From Phascolarctobacterium_A succinatutens_B (GTDB lineage: Bacteria > Bacillota > Negativicutes > Acidaminococcales > Acidaminococcaceae): a stretch of DNA of 64,000 nucleotides. Below, piece by piece: positions 1-7,730 of this stretch (the stretch's first letter is position 1; every line of letters begins with the position of its first letter). The DNA lies in NCBI RefSeq assembly GCF_958453765.1, contig NZ_CAUDZA010000007.1:21770-85769 (forward strand), read 5' to 3'. Both the position numbers and the translations under genes were made by a program. The notes beneath the pieces were generated by a model, which worked only from the letters and a program-made list of their open reading frames with translations, searched no databases and was not told where the DNA came from.

Positions 1-483
1 CTGCTTTTCGCCTGTGGCGCCCTTGCCGCTGCCGCACCCGAAGGCATGGATATAAAAATTATCGTGCCCATCTTTTTAGTTTCGGCTGTGCTGGGCGACG
101 CCTGCAATTATATGATAGGCGAGCATCTCGGTATGCACATGATTAAGAAAAATATCATTAAGAAGGAGCATGTCGACAAGGCCAGCGCATTTTATGACAA
201 GCATGGTCATAAGGCTATTTTCCTAGCCCGCTTCGTGCCGATTGTTCGCACCTTTGCACCCTTCGTTGCCGGCATCGGCAAGATGCACTACCTGACCTTT
301 GCTCATTACAATGTCATCGGTGCCGTAGTGTGGGTATTTCTCTTTGTCGGCGGCGGTTACTTCTTCGGTAACATCCCTGCCATCAAGCATAATTTTACGC
401 TGGTAACTTTTGGCATCATCGTCTTCTCCCTGCTGCCTGTATTATATGAATTCGTAGGCAAGAAAATTTTAGGCAAGAAATAA
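1..483 (+). CDS. DedA family membrane protein, 5' end cut off by the window
   Basis: The reading frame is open from base 1, so the first ATG at 46 is probably internal and the true start lies outside the window. The visible 160 residues match the C-terminal part of DedA/SNARE-associated membrane proteins: the GDxxxYxIG-type stretch (GDACNYMIGEHLG), then the conserved region KHGHKAIFLARFVPIVRTFAPFVAG cut here into FLARFVPIVRT and FAPFVAG, followed by two hydrophobic helices. DedA proteins act in the cytoplasmic membrane; some members flip undecaprenyl phosphate or phosphatidylethanolamine, which cannot be decided here. A short hairpin terminator follows. Confidence 0.85.
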   Translation: MLFACGALAAAAPEGMDIKIIVPIFLVSAVLGDACNYMIGEHLGMHMIKKNIIKKEHVDKASAFYDKHGHKAIFLARFVPIVRTFAPFVAGIGKMHYLTFAHYNVIGAVVWVFLFVGGGYFFGNIPAIKHNFTLVTFGIIVFSLLPVLYEFVGKKILGKK

Positions 484-506
484 GAAGGTCTTGGAATTTT
501 GGTAAC

Positions 507-530
507 AGGCTCTCCCCAAGGAGAGCCTTT
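507..530 (+). terminator. Hairpin terminator after the DedA gene
   Basis: An 8-bp perfect stem (GGCTCTCC at 508-515, GGAGAGCC at 520-527) with a CCAA loop is followed by only three T residues, so termination may be leaky. Confidence 0.6.
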
Positions 531-586
531 ACACAGTTAAACTCCAAAGTACATATATAAATTTTAAAAATTGAGGGTGATTTAAA

Positions 587-1624
587 ATGACTTATCGTTT
601 TAACAGTGATTACACCGAAGGCTGCCATCCTGCAGTCCTTGAAAAACTCGTGCAAACCAACATGGAGCAGACCGATGGCTACGGCCTTGATCCCTACTGC
701 GACGAAGCACGTAAATTGATTAGAGAATCCTTCGCCTGCCCGAACGCTGACGTACATTTTCTCGTTGGTGGCACCCAAACCAACCTGACGGTTATCTGCG
801 CCGCCTTGCGTCCGCATCAGGCTGTTTACGGCGCTGTTCCCAGCCATATTAATACGCATGAGGCCGGTGCGATTGAGCATGTAGGTCACCGCGTACTGCC
901 ACTTCCGAGCGAGGACGGCAAGCTAACCGCAGAGCAAATCCGCCACGAATGGAAAATGTACGATACTGATCCAAGCCGTGAGCATTGGGCACAGCCGAAA
1001 ATGGTTTATATCTCCCAACCGACTGAAATCGGCAGCATGTACAGCAAAAAAGAGCTGCAGGATTTATACCAGGCCTGCAAGGACTGCGGTCTTTACCTCT
1101 TTGTTGACGGCGCACGCTTAGGCTATGTTCTCGGCGCTCCCGACAACGATATGACTGCTGCGGATTTAGCAGCAAACTGCGACGTTTTCTATATCGGCGG
1201 CACCAAATGCGGCCTGCTCTTCGGCGAAGCAGTTGTTATTTTGAACGATGCACTTAAGCCTGACTTCCGCACTATTGCTAAGCAATGCGGTTCTATCATG
1301 GCCAAAGGACGTCTGCTCGGCGTACAGTTTGGCGCAATTATGAAAGATGACCTTTACAGCAAAATCTGCGGTAAGGGCACACTGCAGGCGCTGAAAATCC
1401 GTGATGCACTGTTAGCCAAAGGCTTCAAGTTCGTTACTGAATCCCCCACCAACCAGCAATTTGTGATTATGACTCCGGCACAGTTTGAAAAGCTGAGCGA
1501 GGAATTTGCTCTCAGCCACATTGCTTATCTGGAGGACGGCAATTACAGCGTGCGCATCTGCACCAGCTGGGCAACCAAGGACGAAGAGGTTGACAGACTC
1601 ATTGCTATGATCAACAAGCTGTAA
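587..1624 (+). CDS. ltaE: Low-specificity threonine aldolase-like PLP enzyme
   Basis: A fold-type I PLP enzyme of the beta-eliminating lyase/threonine aldolase family, 345 residues, the usual length. It should cleave L-threonine or L-allo-threonine to glycine and acetaldehyde in the cytoplasm. The cofactor site is readable: GGTQTN near residue 61 for phosphate binding, VDGARLG with Asp174 for the pyridine nitrogen, and GGTKCG with Lys207 as the Schiff-base lysine. GAGGGTGA sits 7 bases before the ATG. It stands alone, with the toxin-antitoxin-like locus directly downstream. Other amino-acid lyases of this family cannot be excluded. Confidence 0.85.
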   Translation: MTYRFNSDYTEGCHPAVLEKLVQTNMEQTDGYGLDPYCDEARKLIRESFACPNADVHFLVGGTQTNLTVICAALRPHQAVYGAVPSHINTHEAGAIEHVGHRVLPLPSEDGKLTAEQIRHEWKMYDTDPSREHWAQPKMVYISQPTEIGSMYSKKELQDLYQACKDCGLYLFVDGARLGYVLGAPDNDMTAADLAANCDVFYIGGTKCGLLFGEAVVILNDALKPDFRTIAKQCGSIMAKGRLLGVQFGAIMKDDLYSKICGKGTLQALKIRDALLAKGFKFVTESPTNQQFVIMTPAQFEKLSEEFALSHIAYLEDGNYSVRICTSWATKDEEVDRLIAMINKL

Positions 1625-1626
1625 GC

Positions 1627-1654
1627 TTGACAGAAAACGTAAATTTGCTATAAT
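1627..1654 (+). promoter_or_regulatory. Strong promoter for the candidate antitoxin RNA
   Basis: TTGACA at 1627-1632, a 16-base spacer and TATAAT at 1649-1654 form a consensus housekeeping promoter that begins in the last bases of the aldolase gene. No SD-plus-ORF unit follows before the terminator, so it probably drives an untranslated RNA. Confidence 0.75.
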
Positions 1655-1660
1655 AAAAAT

Positions 1661-1757
1661 AAAGAGAGACTCTGACAGTCGCGTGTCAGCCCTCTCTGTT
1701 GATTGTTGTTATTTGACAAAAGGCTGACATTGACCTCTAATGTCGGTCTTTTGTTAT
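1661..1757 (+). ncRNA. Candidate antitoxin small RNA (type I toxin-antitoxin)
   Basis: The predicted transcript runs from about 1661 to the hairpin ending near 1755. Its 5' part folds into a stem-loop at 1663-1697 (AGAGAG with CTCTCT, then CTGACA with TGTCAG around a GTCGCG loop). Its 3' end is the 16-bp terminator stem that also ends the opposing toxin mRNA. The RNA is therefore complementary to the 3' end of the peptide mRNA, the layout of txpA/RatA-like pairs. The right arm of the 5' stem can also pair with the first 13 bases of the toxin mRNA. Function is inferred from layout only. Confidence 0.6.
1716..1757. terminator. Bidirectional terminator shared by toxin mRNA and antisense RNA
   Basis: A 16-bp stem (1716-1731 with 1739-1754, including two G-U pairs when read on the plus strand) closes a 7-base loop. 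A-rich and T-rich ends on the two sides let it terminate transcripts arriving from both directions. Confidence 0.75.
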
Positions 1758-1770
1758 ATTGTAAGCAAAA

Positions 1771-1848
1771 TTACTTACGTTTAGACATAATGGTCGCAAC
1801 AAGCAAACCAAATGTTAACATTATCTGTAACGCTTCGGCTACTCTCAT
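1771..1848 (-). CDS. Small hydrophobic peptide, putative holin-like type I toxin
   Basis: A 25-codon ORF. The peptide starts MRVAEALQIMLTFGLL, continues with a hydrophobic stretch (VATIM) and ends in a basic tail, SKRK. This is the pattern of putative holin-like toxins (Hol-Tox type: M-x3-EAL-x-LM, hydrophobic helix, short charged tail), which insert in the membrane and depolarise it when overproduced. A very strong SD (GGAGG, 7 bases before the ATG) and a consensus promoter support expression. The SD lies in a hairpin. The mRNA 3' end overlaps the RNA from the plus strand. Family assignment is from pattern memory, not a search. Confidence 0.7.
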   Translation of the reverse strand: MRVAEALQIMLTFGLLVATIMSKRK

Positions 1849-1855
1849 GCTCCCA

Positions 1856-1869
1856 CCTCCTTACGGAGG
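1856..1869 (-). promoter_or_regulatory. Hairpin masking the toxin ribosome binding site
   Basis: In the toxin mRNA, CCUCC (1869-1865) pairs with the SD GGAGG (1860-1856) around a GUAA tetraloop of the GNRA class. The ribosome site would be hidden until the hairpin opens, a common delay device in type I toxin mRNAs. Confidence 0.65.
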
Positions 1870-1896
1870 AACCGACCTGTCAGAATCTCTAGTGTT

Positions 1897-1925
1897 ATTA
1901 TAACAGCTATCTTATTTGTTGACAA
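1897..1925 (-). promoter_or_regulatory. Promoter of the toxin peptide mRNA
   Basis: TTGTCA (1925-1920), a 17-base spacer and TATAAT (1902-1897) on the minus strand predict a start near 1890 and a 5' leader of about 42 bases. Confidence 0.75.
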
Positions 1926-1940
1926 TATGTTCGCAAAAAT

Positions 1941-1970
1941 AAAAAGACGGTTGCTCGACCGTCTTTTTTA
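1941..1970. terminator. Terminator between alaX and the toxin-antitoxin locus
   Basis: AAAGACGGT and ACCGTCTTT arms around TGCTCG, with A and T runs on both sides, form a terminator that works in either direction. It ends the minus-strand alanyl-tRNA editing gene. Confidence 0.75.
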
Positions 1971-1981
1971 TTTTGCTCTTT

Positions 1982-3181
1982 TTACTTCAACTTTTCTACA
2001 ACGCTCTGCAGCTTTTCCTGCCAGTCGGCGCAATAATCCGCACCGCCCTGCGCGCAATCGCTCTTGCCGCCGCCACGGCCGCCAAAGGCTTCGTTGAGCA
2101 GCTTAATAACACTACGGCAATCGCCTGCAGTATCAGCCCCCAAAGCAACTGCGTAGCTGATGCGCTCAGGCTGCACTGCTACCAAAAGGCTCAGCGTGTT
2201 TTTCAAGGCAGTAACCTTCGGCAGAAAGGCTTTGATATCCTTGGCATCGTGACCTTCCATAGGCAAAGCCAAAACCTTTACTCCATCAGCATTCACCGGT
2301 GCAGCAGCAAACGTTTCCTGCAGCTTTTCTTCTTCAATCTTCAGCAGCTTGCTCTTGGCAATGTCAAGCTGTGCAAGCAAATCATTTTTCTGCTTATTTA
2401 CGGCAGCAGGCACCTGCTCGGGCTTTACGGAAAGACTTGCAGCGACGCTAAGTAATGTGCTGTTCTTGGCATCAGCATCCAATAGCGCTCTGCGGCCGCA
2501 GACAAACTCTACGCGGCAACCACCCTTATGCTTTTCATGACGGATGACCTTAACACTGCCCAGCATCCCTGTAAATGGTGGATGCGTACCACAGCAGGTG
2601 CAGATATCGGCGTCCTCAACCGAAACAATACGCAACGTGCCTGTCAGCTTGCTGTTGAACTTACGCATTTTATCCTTCAGCTTGACAGCCTCTGTGCTGT
2701 CCATATAGCTGATATGTACCGGGCGATTCTCCCAGATGATTTCATTCGTATATAATTCTGCCTGCAGCAGCTCCTCGTCCGTCAGCTCCTTATCAAGGTC
2801 AATGAAAACATCATCCTCATTCATGTGGAAGCCGATATTGTTGGCCTTAAACAGCTTCCAGCAGGCGTAGGACAAAAGATGCTCGCCCAAATGCTGCTGC
2901 ATTCTGTCCAGACGCACAGGCCAGTCCAGCACAGCCTCTGCCTCGGCACCAACCTCCAACGGCTTGTCGCACTCATGGTAAATGTGACCATCCTTTTCAC
3001 TTACATGGCTTACGACCGCATCAGCCAGCTTGCCTCTGTCGCTCAGCTGACCGCCTCCCTCCGGAAAGAAAACCGTCTGGTCAAGCTCAACCAGATATTT
3101 GCCATCCTTAGGCGTGCAGGCCGTAACCTTCGCCACGCACTGTTTGAGCAAAGAATTATTTTCAAAAAGCTTAATTGTCAT
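1982..3181 (-). CDS. alaX: AlaX-type alanyl-tRNA editing protein with DHHA1 domain
   Basis: A free-standing homologue of the editing part of alanyl-tRNA synthetase (399 residues, the long AlaX-L form). It should hydrolyse Ser-tRNA-Ala or Gly-tRNA-Ala in trans. Visible zinc site: HxxxH at His97 and His101 (HLGEH) plus the CxxCxxxH-like cluster CTCCGTH around Cys196-His200. The PEGGGQLSDRG stretch near residue 40 is the conserved editing-domain entry. The C-terminal GRGGGKSDCAQGG matches the DHHA1 RNA-binding domain. A clear SD (GAGGGGGA) precedes the ATG. It is monocistronic and faces the HAD gene divergently. Confidence 0.88.
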   Translation of the reverse strand: MTIKLFENNSLLKQCVAKVTACTPKDGKYLVELDQTVFFPEGGGQLSDRGKLADAVVSHVSEKDGHIYHECDKPLEVGAEAEAVLDWPVRLDRMQQHLGEHLLSYACWKLFKANNIGFHMNEDDVFIDLDKELTDEELLQAELYTNEIIWENRPVHISYMDSTEAVKLKDKMRKFNSKLTGTLRIVSVEDADICTCCGTHPPFTGMLGSVKVIRHEKHKGGCRVEFVCGRRALLDADAKNSTLLSVAASLSVKPEQVPAAVNKQKNDLLAQLDIAKSKLLKIEEEKLQETFAAAPVNADGVKVLALPMEGHDAKDIKAFLPKVTALKNTLSLLVAVQPERISYAVALGADTAGDCRSVIKLLNEAFGGRGGGKSDCAQGGADYCADWQEKLQSVVEKLK

Positions 3182-3309
3182 TTTTTATTCCCCCTCATGA
3201 AATCTATCTGTCTCTAATAACCATTATTGTATCACTAATTTGCTAAAGTGTGTTATAATCAGTTATACAAGTCCAAAAAAATTCTATTGAAGCGAATAAG
3301 GAGCAATAA

Positions 3310-3972
3310 ATGTTTCAAAATTTACTCTTTGATTTAGACGGTACCCTGACAAATTCCGCCGAGGGTATCACCAAATGCGTACAATATGCCCTGCGCGCTC
3401 AAAATATTGAAGAGCCTGATTTGAAAAAGCTGGAGGTTTTCATCGGTCCGCCTCTGCGCGACAGCTTTATCAAATACTACGGCATGACCAGAGAAGAGGC
3501 TGAGGCCGGTGTAGAAAAATATCGTGAACGCTACACTGATATAGGCATCTGGGAAAACAAGGTTTATCCCGGTATCATGGAGCTCTTAGCTGACTTGCAG
3601 CAGGATGGCCGCCGCCTCGGCATGGCTACCGCCAAGCCGGAGGTTTTTGCGCTGAGAATTGCCAAACGCTTTGGCTTCAACCCCTATCTGGAAGATATTA
3701 CCGGCTGCAGCCTGGACGGCAAAACCGATAAGAAAGCTTTAGTAGTTGCTGCCGCTCTGGAAAAATGGCAGCTTACTACACCAGAAGCTAAAAAGACTGT
3801 AGCACTTATCGGCGACCGCCGTGAAGATGTTCTTGCAGCTCACGCCAACGGCATCGCCTGCATCGGCGCAGGCTTCGGCTTCGGCAGCTACGAGGAATTG
3901 TCGGAGGCAGGTGCCGATTACTATGTTTCTGATGTCCCGGCCTTAGCACGCTTTCTGCTGAGCAAAGCGTAA
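3310..3972 (+). CDS. HAD-family phosphatase (phosphoglycolate phosphatase-like)
   Basis: A 220-residue HAD subfamily IA hydrolase. The nucleophile motif is FDLDGTLTNS with Asp8 and Asp10, motif II is in ATAKPE, and motif IV is ALIGDRREDV. The helical cap from about residue 15 to 80 is as in Gph/PpaX. Substrate (phosphoglycolate, pyrophosphate or a nucleotide) cannot be told. AAGGAGC lies before the ATG. The next gene follows 32 bases later on the same strand, so the two may share a transcript. Confidence 0.85.
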   Translation: MFQNLLFDLDGTLTNSAEGITKCVQYALRAQNIEEPDLKKLEVFIGPPLRDSFIKYYGMTREEAEAGVEKYRERYTDIGIWENKVYPGIMELLADLQQDGRRLGMATAKPEVFALRIAKRFGFNPYLEDITGCSLDGKTDKKALVVAAALEKWQLTTPEAKKTVALIGDRREDVLAAHANGIACIGAGFGFGSYEELSEAGADYYVSDVPALARFLLSKA

Positions 3973-4004
3973 GAACGAATTTAACACGCAAAGGTGATAA
4001 TATT

Positions 4005-4697
4005 ATGCATATTTACGCAATCGGTGACCTGCATTTATCAGGCGAACCGGCGAGCAAGCCCATGGAGGTTTTCGGCGAGCATTGGCGCAACCATAAAGAA
4101 AAGGTTGCCGCTAATTGGCAAAACACCGTAACCGCACAGGATACAGTCATTGTCTGCGGTGACATTTCCTGGGCCATGACTTTGGAAGAAGCAGCACAGG
4201 ATTTAGACTGGCTGGCACAGCTTCCCGGTCGCAAGCTGCTGCTGCGCGGTAACCACGACTACTGGTGGAGCAGCCTGAGCAAAATGCAGCAGCGTTACGG
4301 TGCTCATTTTGAATTTCTGCAGAACGACTGCATTATGGTAGAAGATATTGCTGTCTGCGGCACCCGCGGCTGGCTGCTGCCCTCAGCCGAAAGCTTCAGT
4401 GACGCCGACAGAAAAATTTACAATCGCGAAGGTATACGCCTGGAGCTTTCCCTGCAGCAGGCACATAAAATGCAGGCACAGCAGATAATTACGGCCTTTC
4501 ACTATCCGCCGCTTTTTGCACGCACGGAGCATACCTGCTTTACTAATCTGATGCTGCGGTACGGTGTGCAGCACTGTGTCTACGGCCACATTCACGGTGA
4601 AAACCACATTCCCGTTTTTGAAGGATTGCGCGAAGGAATCAACTACAAGCTGGTTTCCTGCGATACGCAAGGCTTTCAGCTTTACAAGGTAATATAA
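4005..4697 (+). CDS. Calcineurin-like metallophosphoesterase
   Basis: A 230-residue cytoplasmic phosphoesterase with the full dimetal motif set: GDLHLSG at the N-terminus, GDISWAM, GNHDYWW and GHIHGE near the C-terminus. It resembles the YkuE/ICC-like group of Firmicutes, but the substrate is not known. It is preceded by AAAGGTGAT and closely follows the HAD phosphatase gene. A strong terminator lies downstream. Confidence 0.85.
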   Translation: MHIYAIGDLHLSGEPASKPMEVFGEHWRNHKEKVAANWQNTVTAQDTVIVCGDISWAMTLEEAAQDLDWLAQLPGRKLLLRGNHDYWWSSLSKMQQRYGAHFEFLQNDCIMVEDIAVCGTRGWLLPSAESFSDADRKIYNREGIRLELSLQQAHKMQAQQIITAFHYPPLFARTEHTCFTNLMLRYGVQHCVYGHIHGENHIPVFEGLREGINYKLVSCDTQGFQLYKVI

Positions 4698-4725
4698 CAG
4701 CGAAACTCCGCTTAGAAACAGACAG

Positions 4726-4759
4726 GCTCCCCTGAACGAATCGTTCAGGGGAGCTTTTT
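4726..4759 (+). terminator. Terminator after the metallophosphoesterase gene
   Basis: A 12-bp GC-rich stem (GCTCCCCTGAAC with GTTCAGGGGAGC) is followed by TTTTTG. Confidence 0.9.
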
Positions 4760-4764
4760 GTATA

Positions 4765-4798
4765 CAAAAACAAGCCCTCGAATTTCTTCGAGAGCTTG
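4765..4798 (-). terminator. Terminator of the IMP dehydrogenase gene
   Basis: On the minus strand, a stem with one mismatch (CAAGCTCTCGAA with TTCGAGGGCTTG) is followed by a run of T. It lies back to back with the plus-strand terminator. Confidence 0.8.
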
Positions 4799-4816
4799 CT
4801 ATTTACGTTCATTTAA

Positions 4817-6328
4817 TTATTTAGGATAGTTGCTGTTGGAGTTTTCTTTCAGCATAACGTCATGTGCGCCGCCTTCAACCAAGCTGGTTGCGGAAACCAG
4901 AGTCAGCTTAGCCTTCTCCTGCAGCTCGCGGATGTTCAGAGCACCACAGTTGCACATGGTGGAACGAACCTTTGCCAAAGTCAGGTTTACGTTATCCTTC
5001 AGGCTGCCTGCGTACGGAACGTAGGAGTCAACGCCTTCTTCGAAGGACAGCTTAGCTGCGCCGCCCATGTCATAACGTTGCCAGTTACGTGCACGGCTGG
5101 AACCTTCGCCCCAGTATTCCTTCATGTAGGTGCCGTTAATGTTAACCTTGTTGGTCGGGCTTTCGTCGAAACGAGCGAAGTAACGGCCCAGCATCATGAA
5201 GTCAGCGCCCATAGCCAGAGCCAGAGTCATGTGGTAATCATAAACGATACCACCGTCGGAGCATACAGGAATGTATACGCCGGTTTCTTCGAAGTATTCG
5301 TCACGAGCCTTGCAAACATCAATCAGAGCAGTTGCCTGGCCACGGCCGATACCTTTTTGTTCACGGGTAATGCAGATAGAACCGCCGCCGATACCAACTT
5401 TAATAAAGTCAGCGCCAGCCTCAGCCAGGAAGCGGAAGCCTTCAGCGTCTACTACGTTGCCTGCACCAACCTTAACGCTGTCACCGTAGTGCTCACGGAT
5501 CCAGTCCAGAGTGATTTTCTGCCATGCGCTGTAGCCTTCGGAAGAGTCAATGCAGAGCACGTCTACGCCTGCATCAATTAATGCGGGAACACGCTCAGCA
5601 TAGTCGCGGGTGTTGATACCTGCGCCGACGATGTGGCGTTTTTTGCTGTCCAGCAGCTCTAACGGATATTCCTTATGAGTTGCATAGTCTTTACGGAATA
5701 CCATGTACAGCATACGGCCGTCATCATCAACGATAGGCAGAGTGTTGAGTTTTTTCTCCCAGATGATATCGTTAGCCTGTTGCAGGGTGGTATCTTTCGG
5801 AGCGTAAACCATTTTGTCAATCGGAGTCATGAAGTCACGAACCTTAGCATCCATAGACATACGGCTCGGACGATAGTCACGGCTGGTAACAATGCCTTCC
5901 AGCTTGCCGTTAGCGGTACCATCGCTGGTAACAGCAACAGTGGAGTGACCGGTGCGTTCCTTCAGTGCCAGGATGTCAGCCAGAGTGCTGTCCGGACGGA
6001 TATTGGAGTCGCTGCTTACAAAGCCTGCGCGATAGCCTTTAACACGAGCAACCATAGCAGCTTCATCCTCTACGGATTGAGAACCATAGATGAAAGAAAC
6101 GCCGCCCTCTTTGGAAAGAGCTACAGCCAGCTTTTCTCCGGAAACAGCCTGCATGATAGCAGAAACCATCGGGATGTTCATAGTAATTGCCGGTTCTTCA
6201 CCTTTTTTGTATTTAACCAGCGGCGTACGCAGGTCTACATTGGCGGGGATACATTTTTCGGAGGAATAACCGGGAACTAACAGGTACTCACTAAATGTGT
6301 GAGCAGGTTCATCATAATAAAAAGCCAT
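4817..6328 (-). CDS. guaB: IMP dehydrogenase with CBS domains
   Basis: Oxidises IMP to XMP, the committed step to GMP. It has 503 residues with the TIM-barrel split by two CBS repeats (about residues 105-225). The catalytic loop GIGGGSICITREQKG has Cys319, and the flap region includes GEGSSRARN. The N-terminus (HTFSEYLLVPGYS and LRTPL) differs from the common bacterial FDDVLL version and belongs to the variant group seen in several anaerobic Firmicutes. It has its own terminator and lies 120 bases beyond the end of the purE-purD operon, so it may be transcribed separately or as a tail of it. Confidence 0.92.
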   Translation of the reverse strand: MAFYYDEPAHTFSEYLLVPGYSSEKCIPANVDLRTPLVKYKKGEEPAITMNIPMVSAIMQAVSGEKLAVALSKEGGVSFIYGSQSVEDEAAMVARVKGYRAGFVSSDSNIRPDSTLADILALKERTGHSTVAVTSDGTANGKLEGIVTSRDYRPSRMSMDAKVRDFMTPIDKMVYAPKDTTLQQANDIIWEKKLNTLPIVDDDGRMLYMVFRKDYATHKEYPLELLDSKKRHIVGAGINTRDYAERVPALIDAGVDVLCIDSSEGYSAWQKITLDWIREHYGDSVKVGAGNVVDAEGFRFLAEAGADFIKVGIGGGSICITREQKGIGRGQATALIDVCKARDEYFEETGVYIPVCSDGGIVYDYHMTLALAMGADFMMLGRYFARFDESPTNKVNINGTYMKEYWGEGSSRARNWQRYDMGGAAKLSFEEGVDSYVPYAGSLKDNVNLTLAKVRSTMCNCGALNIRELQEKAKLTLVSATSLVEGGAHDVMLKENSNSNYPK

Positions 6329-6450
6329 TCTTTCATCATCCTTTTCTTAATAATTTTTTTGTTTACCACAGCCAAAGCAACTGTTAATCATGTAACATAA
6401 TTACTTGAAAAAATTGCCTTTCTGCGGTCCGAGTAGGTATTTTATCTATT

Positions 6451-7728
6451 TTACCTCTTTAAGGCTCTCCATGCAATATCTTTTCTGCAAAAAGCGCCAT
6501 TAAAATTAATTTTTTCTACAGCAGTATATGCGCGGTCACGTGCAGCCTTGATATTTGCGTCTACGGCAGTTACACCAAGCACACGTCCGCCGTTGGTAAG
6601 AACCTTAGCGCCGTCAGCCTTTGTACCTGCGTGGAATACAACAACGTCTTTATCTGCAGCAGCGTCAGCCAGACCGGTAATTTCCATGCCCTTAGCATAG
6701 CTTTCGGGATAACCGCCGGAAGCCATTACTACGCATACAGCAGCCTTGTCGTACCAGCCGAAATCTACCTGATCCAGAGTACCGGTAGCGCAGGCCAGCA
6801 TAATTTCAGCCAAATCACCGTCCAGCAGCGGCAGTACTACCTGAGTTTCGGGGTCACCAAAGCGGCAGTTGAATTCTACAACCTTCACGCTGTCGCCCTT
6901 AATCATCAGGCCAGCATAGAGACAGCCCTGATAAGGCATGCCTTCCGCTGCCATGGCAGCGATAACGGGCTTCAGAATCAGCTCAGTTGCTTTTAAACGC
7001 AGCACGTCGGTCATAACTGGAGCAGGAGCATAGGTGCCCATACCGCCGGTATTAGGACCTTCGTCACCGTCAAATACGCGCTTGTGGTCCTGAGAAGCAA
7101 TCATCGGCACAATTGTTTTGCCGTCGGTAAATGCCAGGAGAGAAGCCTCCTCGCCTTCCATGTATTCTTCCAGAACGAGGCGTGCGCCTGCATTGCCGAA
7201 TTTATGGTCAGCCATCATTTCGTCGATAGCGTCAAGTGCTTCCTGCTTAGTCATAGCAACGACAACACCCTTGCCTGCAGCAAGACCGTCAGCCTTAACT
7301 ACGATAGGTGCGCCCTTTTCTTCAACGTAAGCCTTAGCGGTTTCAATATCCTCGCAAATTTTGAAGAAAGCGGTAGGAATATTGTATTTTGCCATCAGCT
7401 CTTTGGAAAATGCCTTGGAACCTTCCAGCTGCGCTGCAGCCTTAGAAGGACCGAACACCGGCAGACCGCGGCGTTTGCAAACGTCCGCAAGACCTGCAAC
7501 AAGCGGTGCTTCCGGACCTACAACAGTCAGGTCAATGCTTTTTTCCTCAGCGTAATCTGCTACGCCCTCCAGATTCTCAACATCCAGAGCGATGCATTCG
7601 CATTTAGGCAGCAGTGCCATGCCCGGGTTGCCGGGAGCAGCATAAATTTTTTCAACCTTAGGGCTTTGCGCCAGCTTCCACGCTAAAGCGTGCTCGCGGC
7701 CGCCGCCGCCGATTAATAAAATATTCAT
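6451..7728 (-). CDS. purD: Phosphoribosylamine-glycine ligase (GAR synthetase)
   Basis: Joins glycine to phosphoribosylamine with ATP in purine synthesis. The N-terminal MNILLIGGGGREHALAW is the PurD signature, and the ATP-grasp domain includes VVKADGLAAGKGVVV and the metal-binding EFNCRFGDPETQ. Its 425 residues are standard. It is the last gene of the purE operon. The start lies 2 bases after the purH' stop and its SD (GGAG) lies in the end of purH', which suggests coupled translation. Confidence 0.95.
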   Translation of the reverse strand: MNILLIGGGGREHALAWKLAQSPKVEKIYAAPGNPGMALLPKCECIALDVENLEGVADYAEEKSIDLTVVGPEAPLVAGLADVCKRRGLPVFGPSKAAAQLEGSKAFSKELMAKYNIPTAFFKICEDIETAKAYVEEKGAPIVVKADGLAAGKGVVVAMTKQEALDAIDEMMADHKFGNAGARLVLEEYMEGEEASLLAFTDGKTIVPMIASQDHKRVFDGDEGPNTGGMGTYAPAPVMTDVLRLKATELILKPVIAAMAAEGMPYQGCLYAGLMIKGDSVKVVEFNCRFGDPETQVVLPLLDGDLAEIMLACATGTLDQVDFGWYDKAAVCVVMASGGYPESYAKGMEITGLADAAADKDVVVFHAGTKADGAKVLTNGGRVLGVTAVDANIKAARDRAYTAVEKINFNGAFCRKDIAWRALKR

Positions 7729-7730
7729 GG

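Noticed and set aside
1703..1903. 66-codon plus-strand ORF across the toxin-antitoxin locus
   Set aside because: Antisense to the peptide gene, crosses the terminator stem and lacks an SD.
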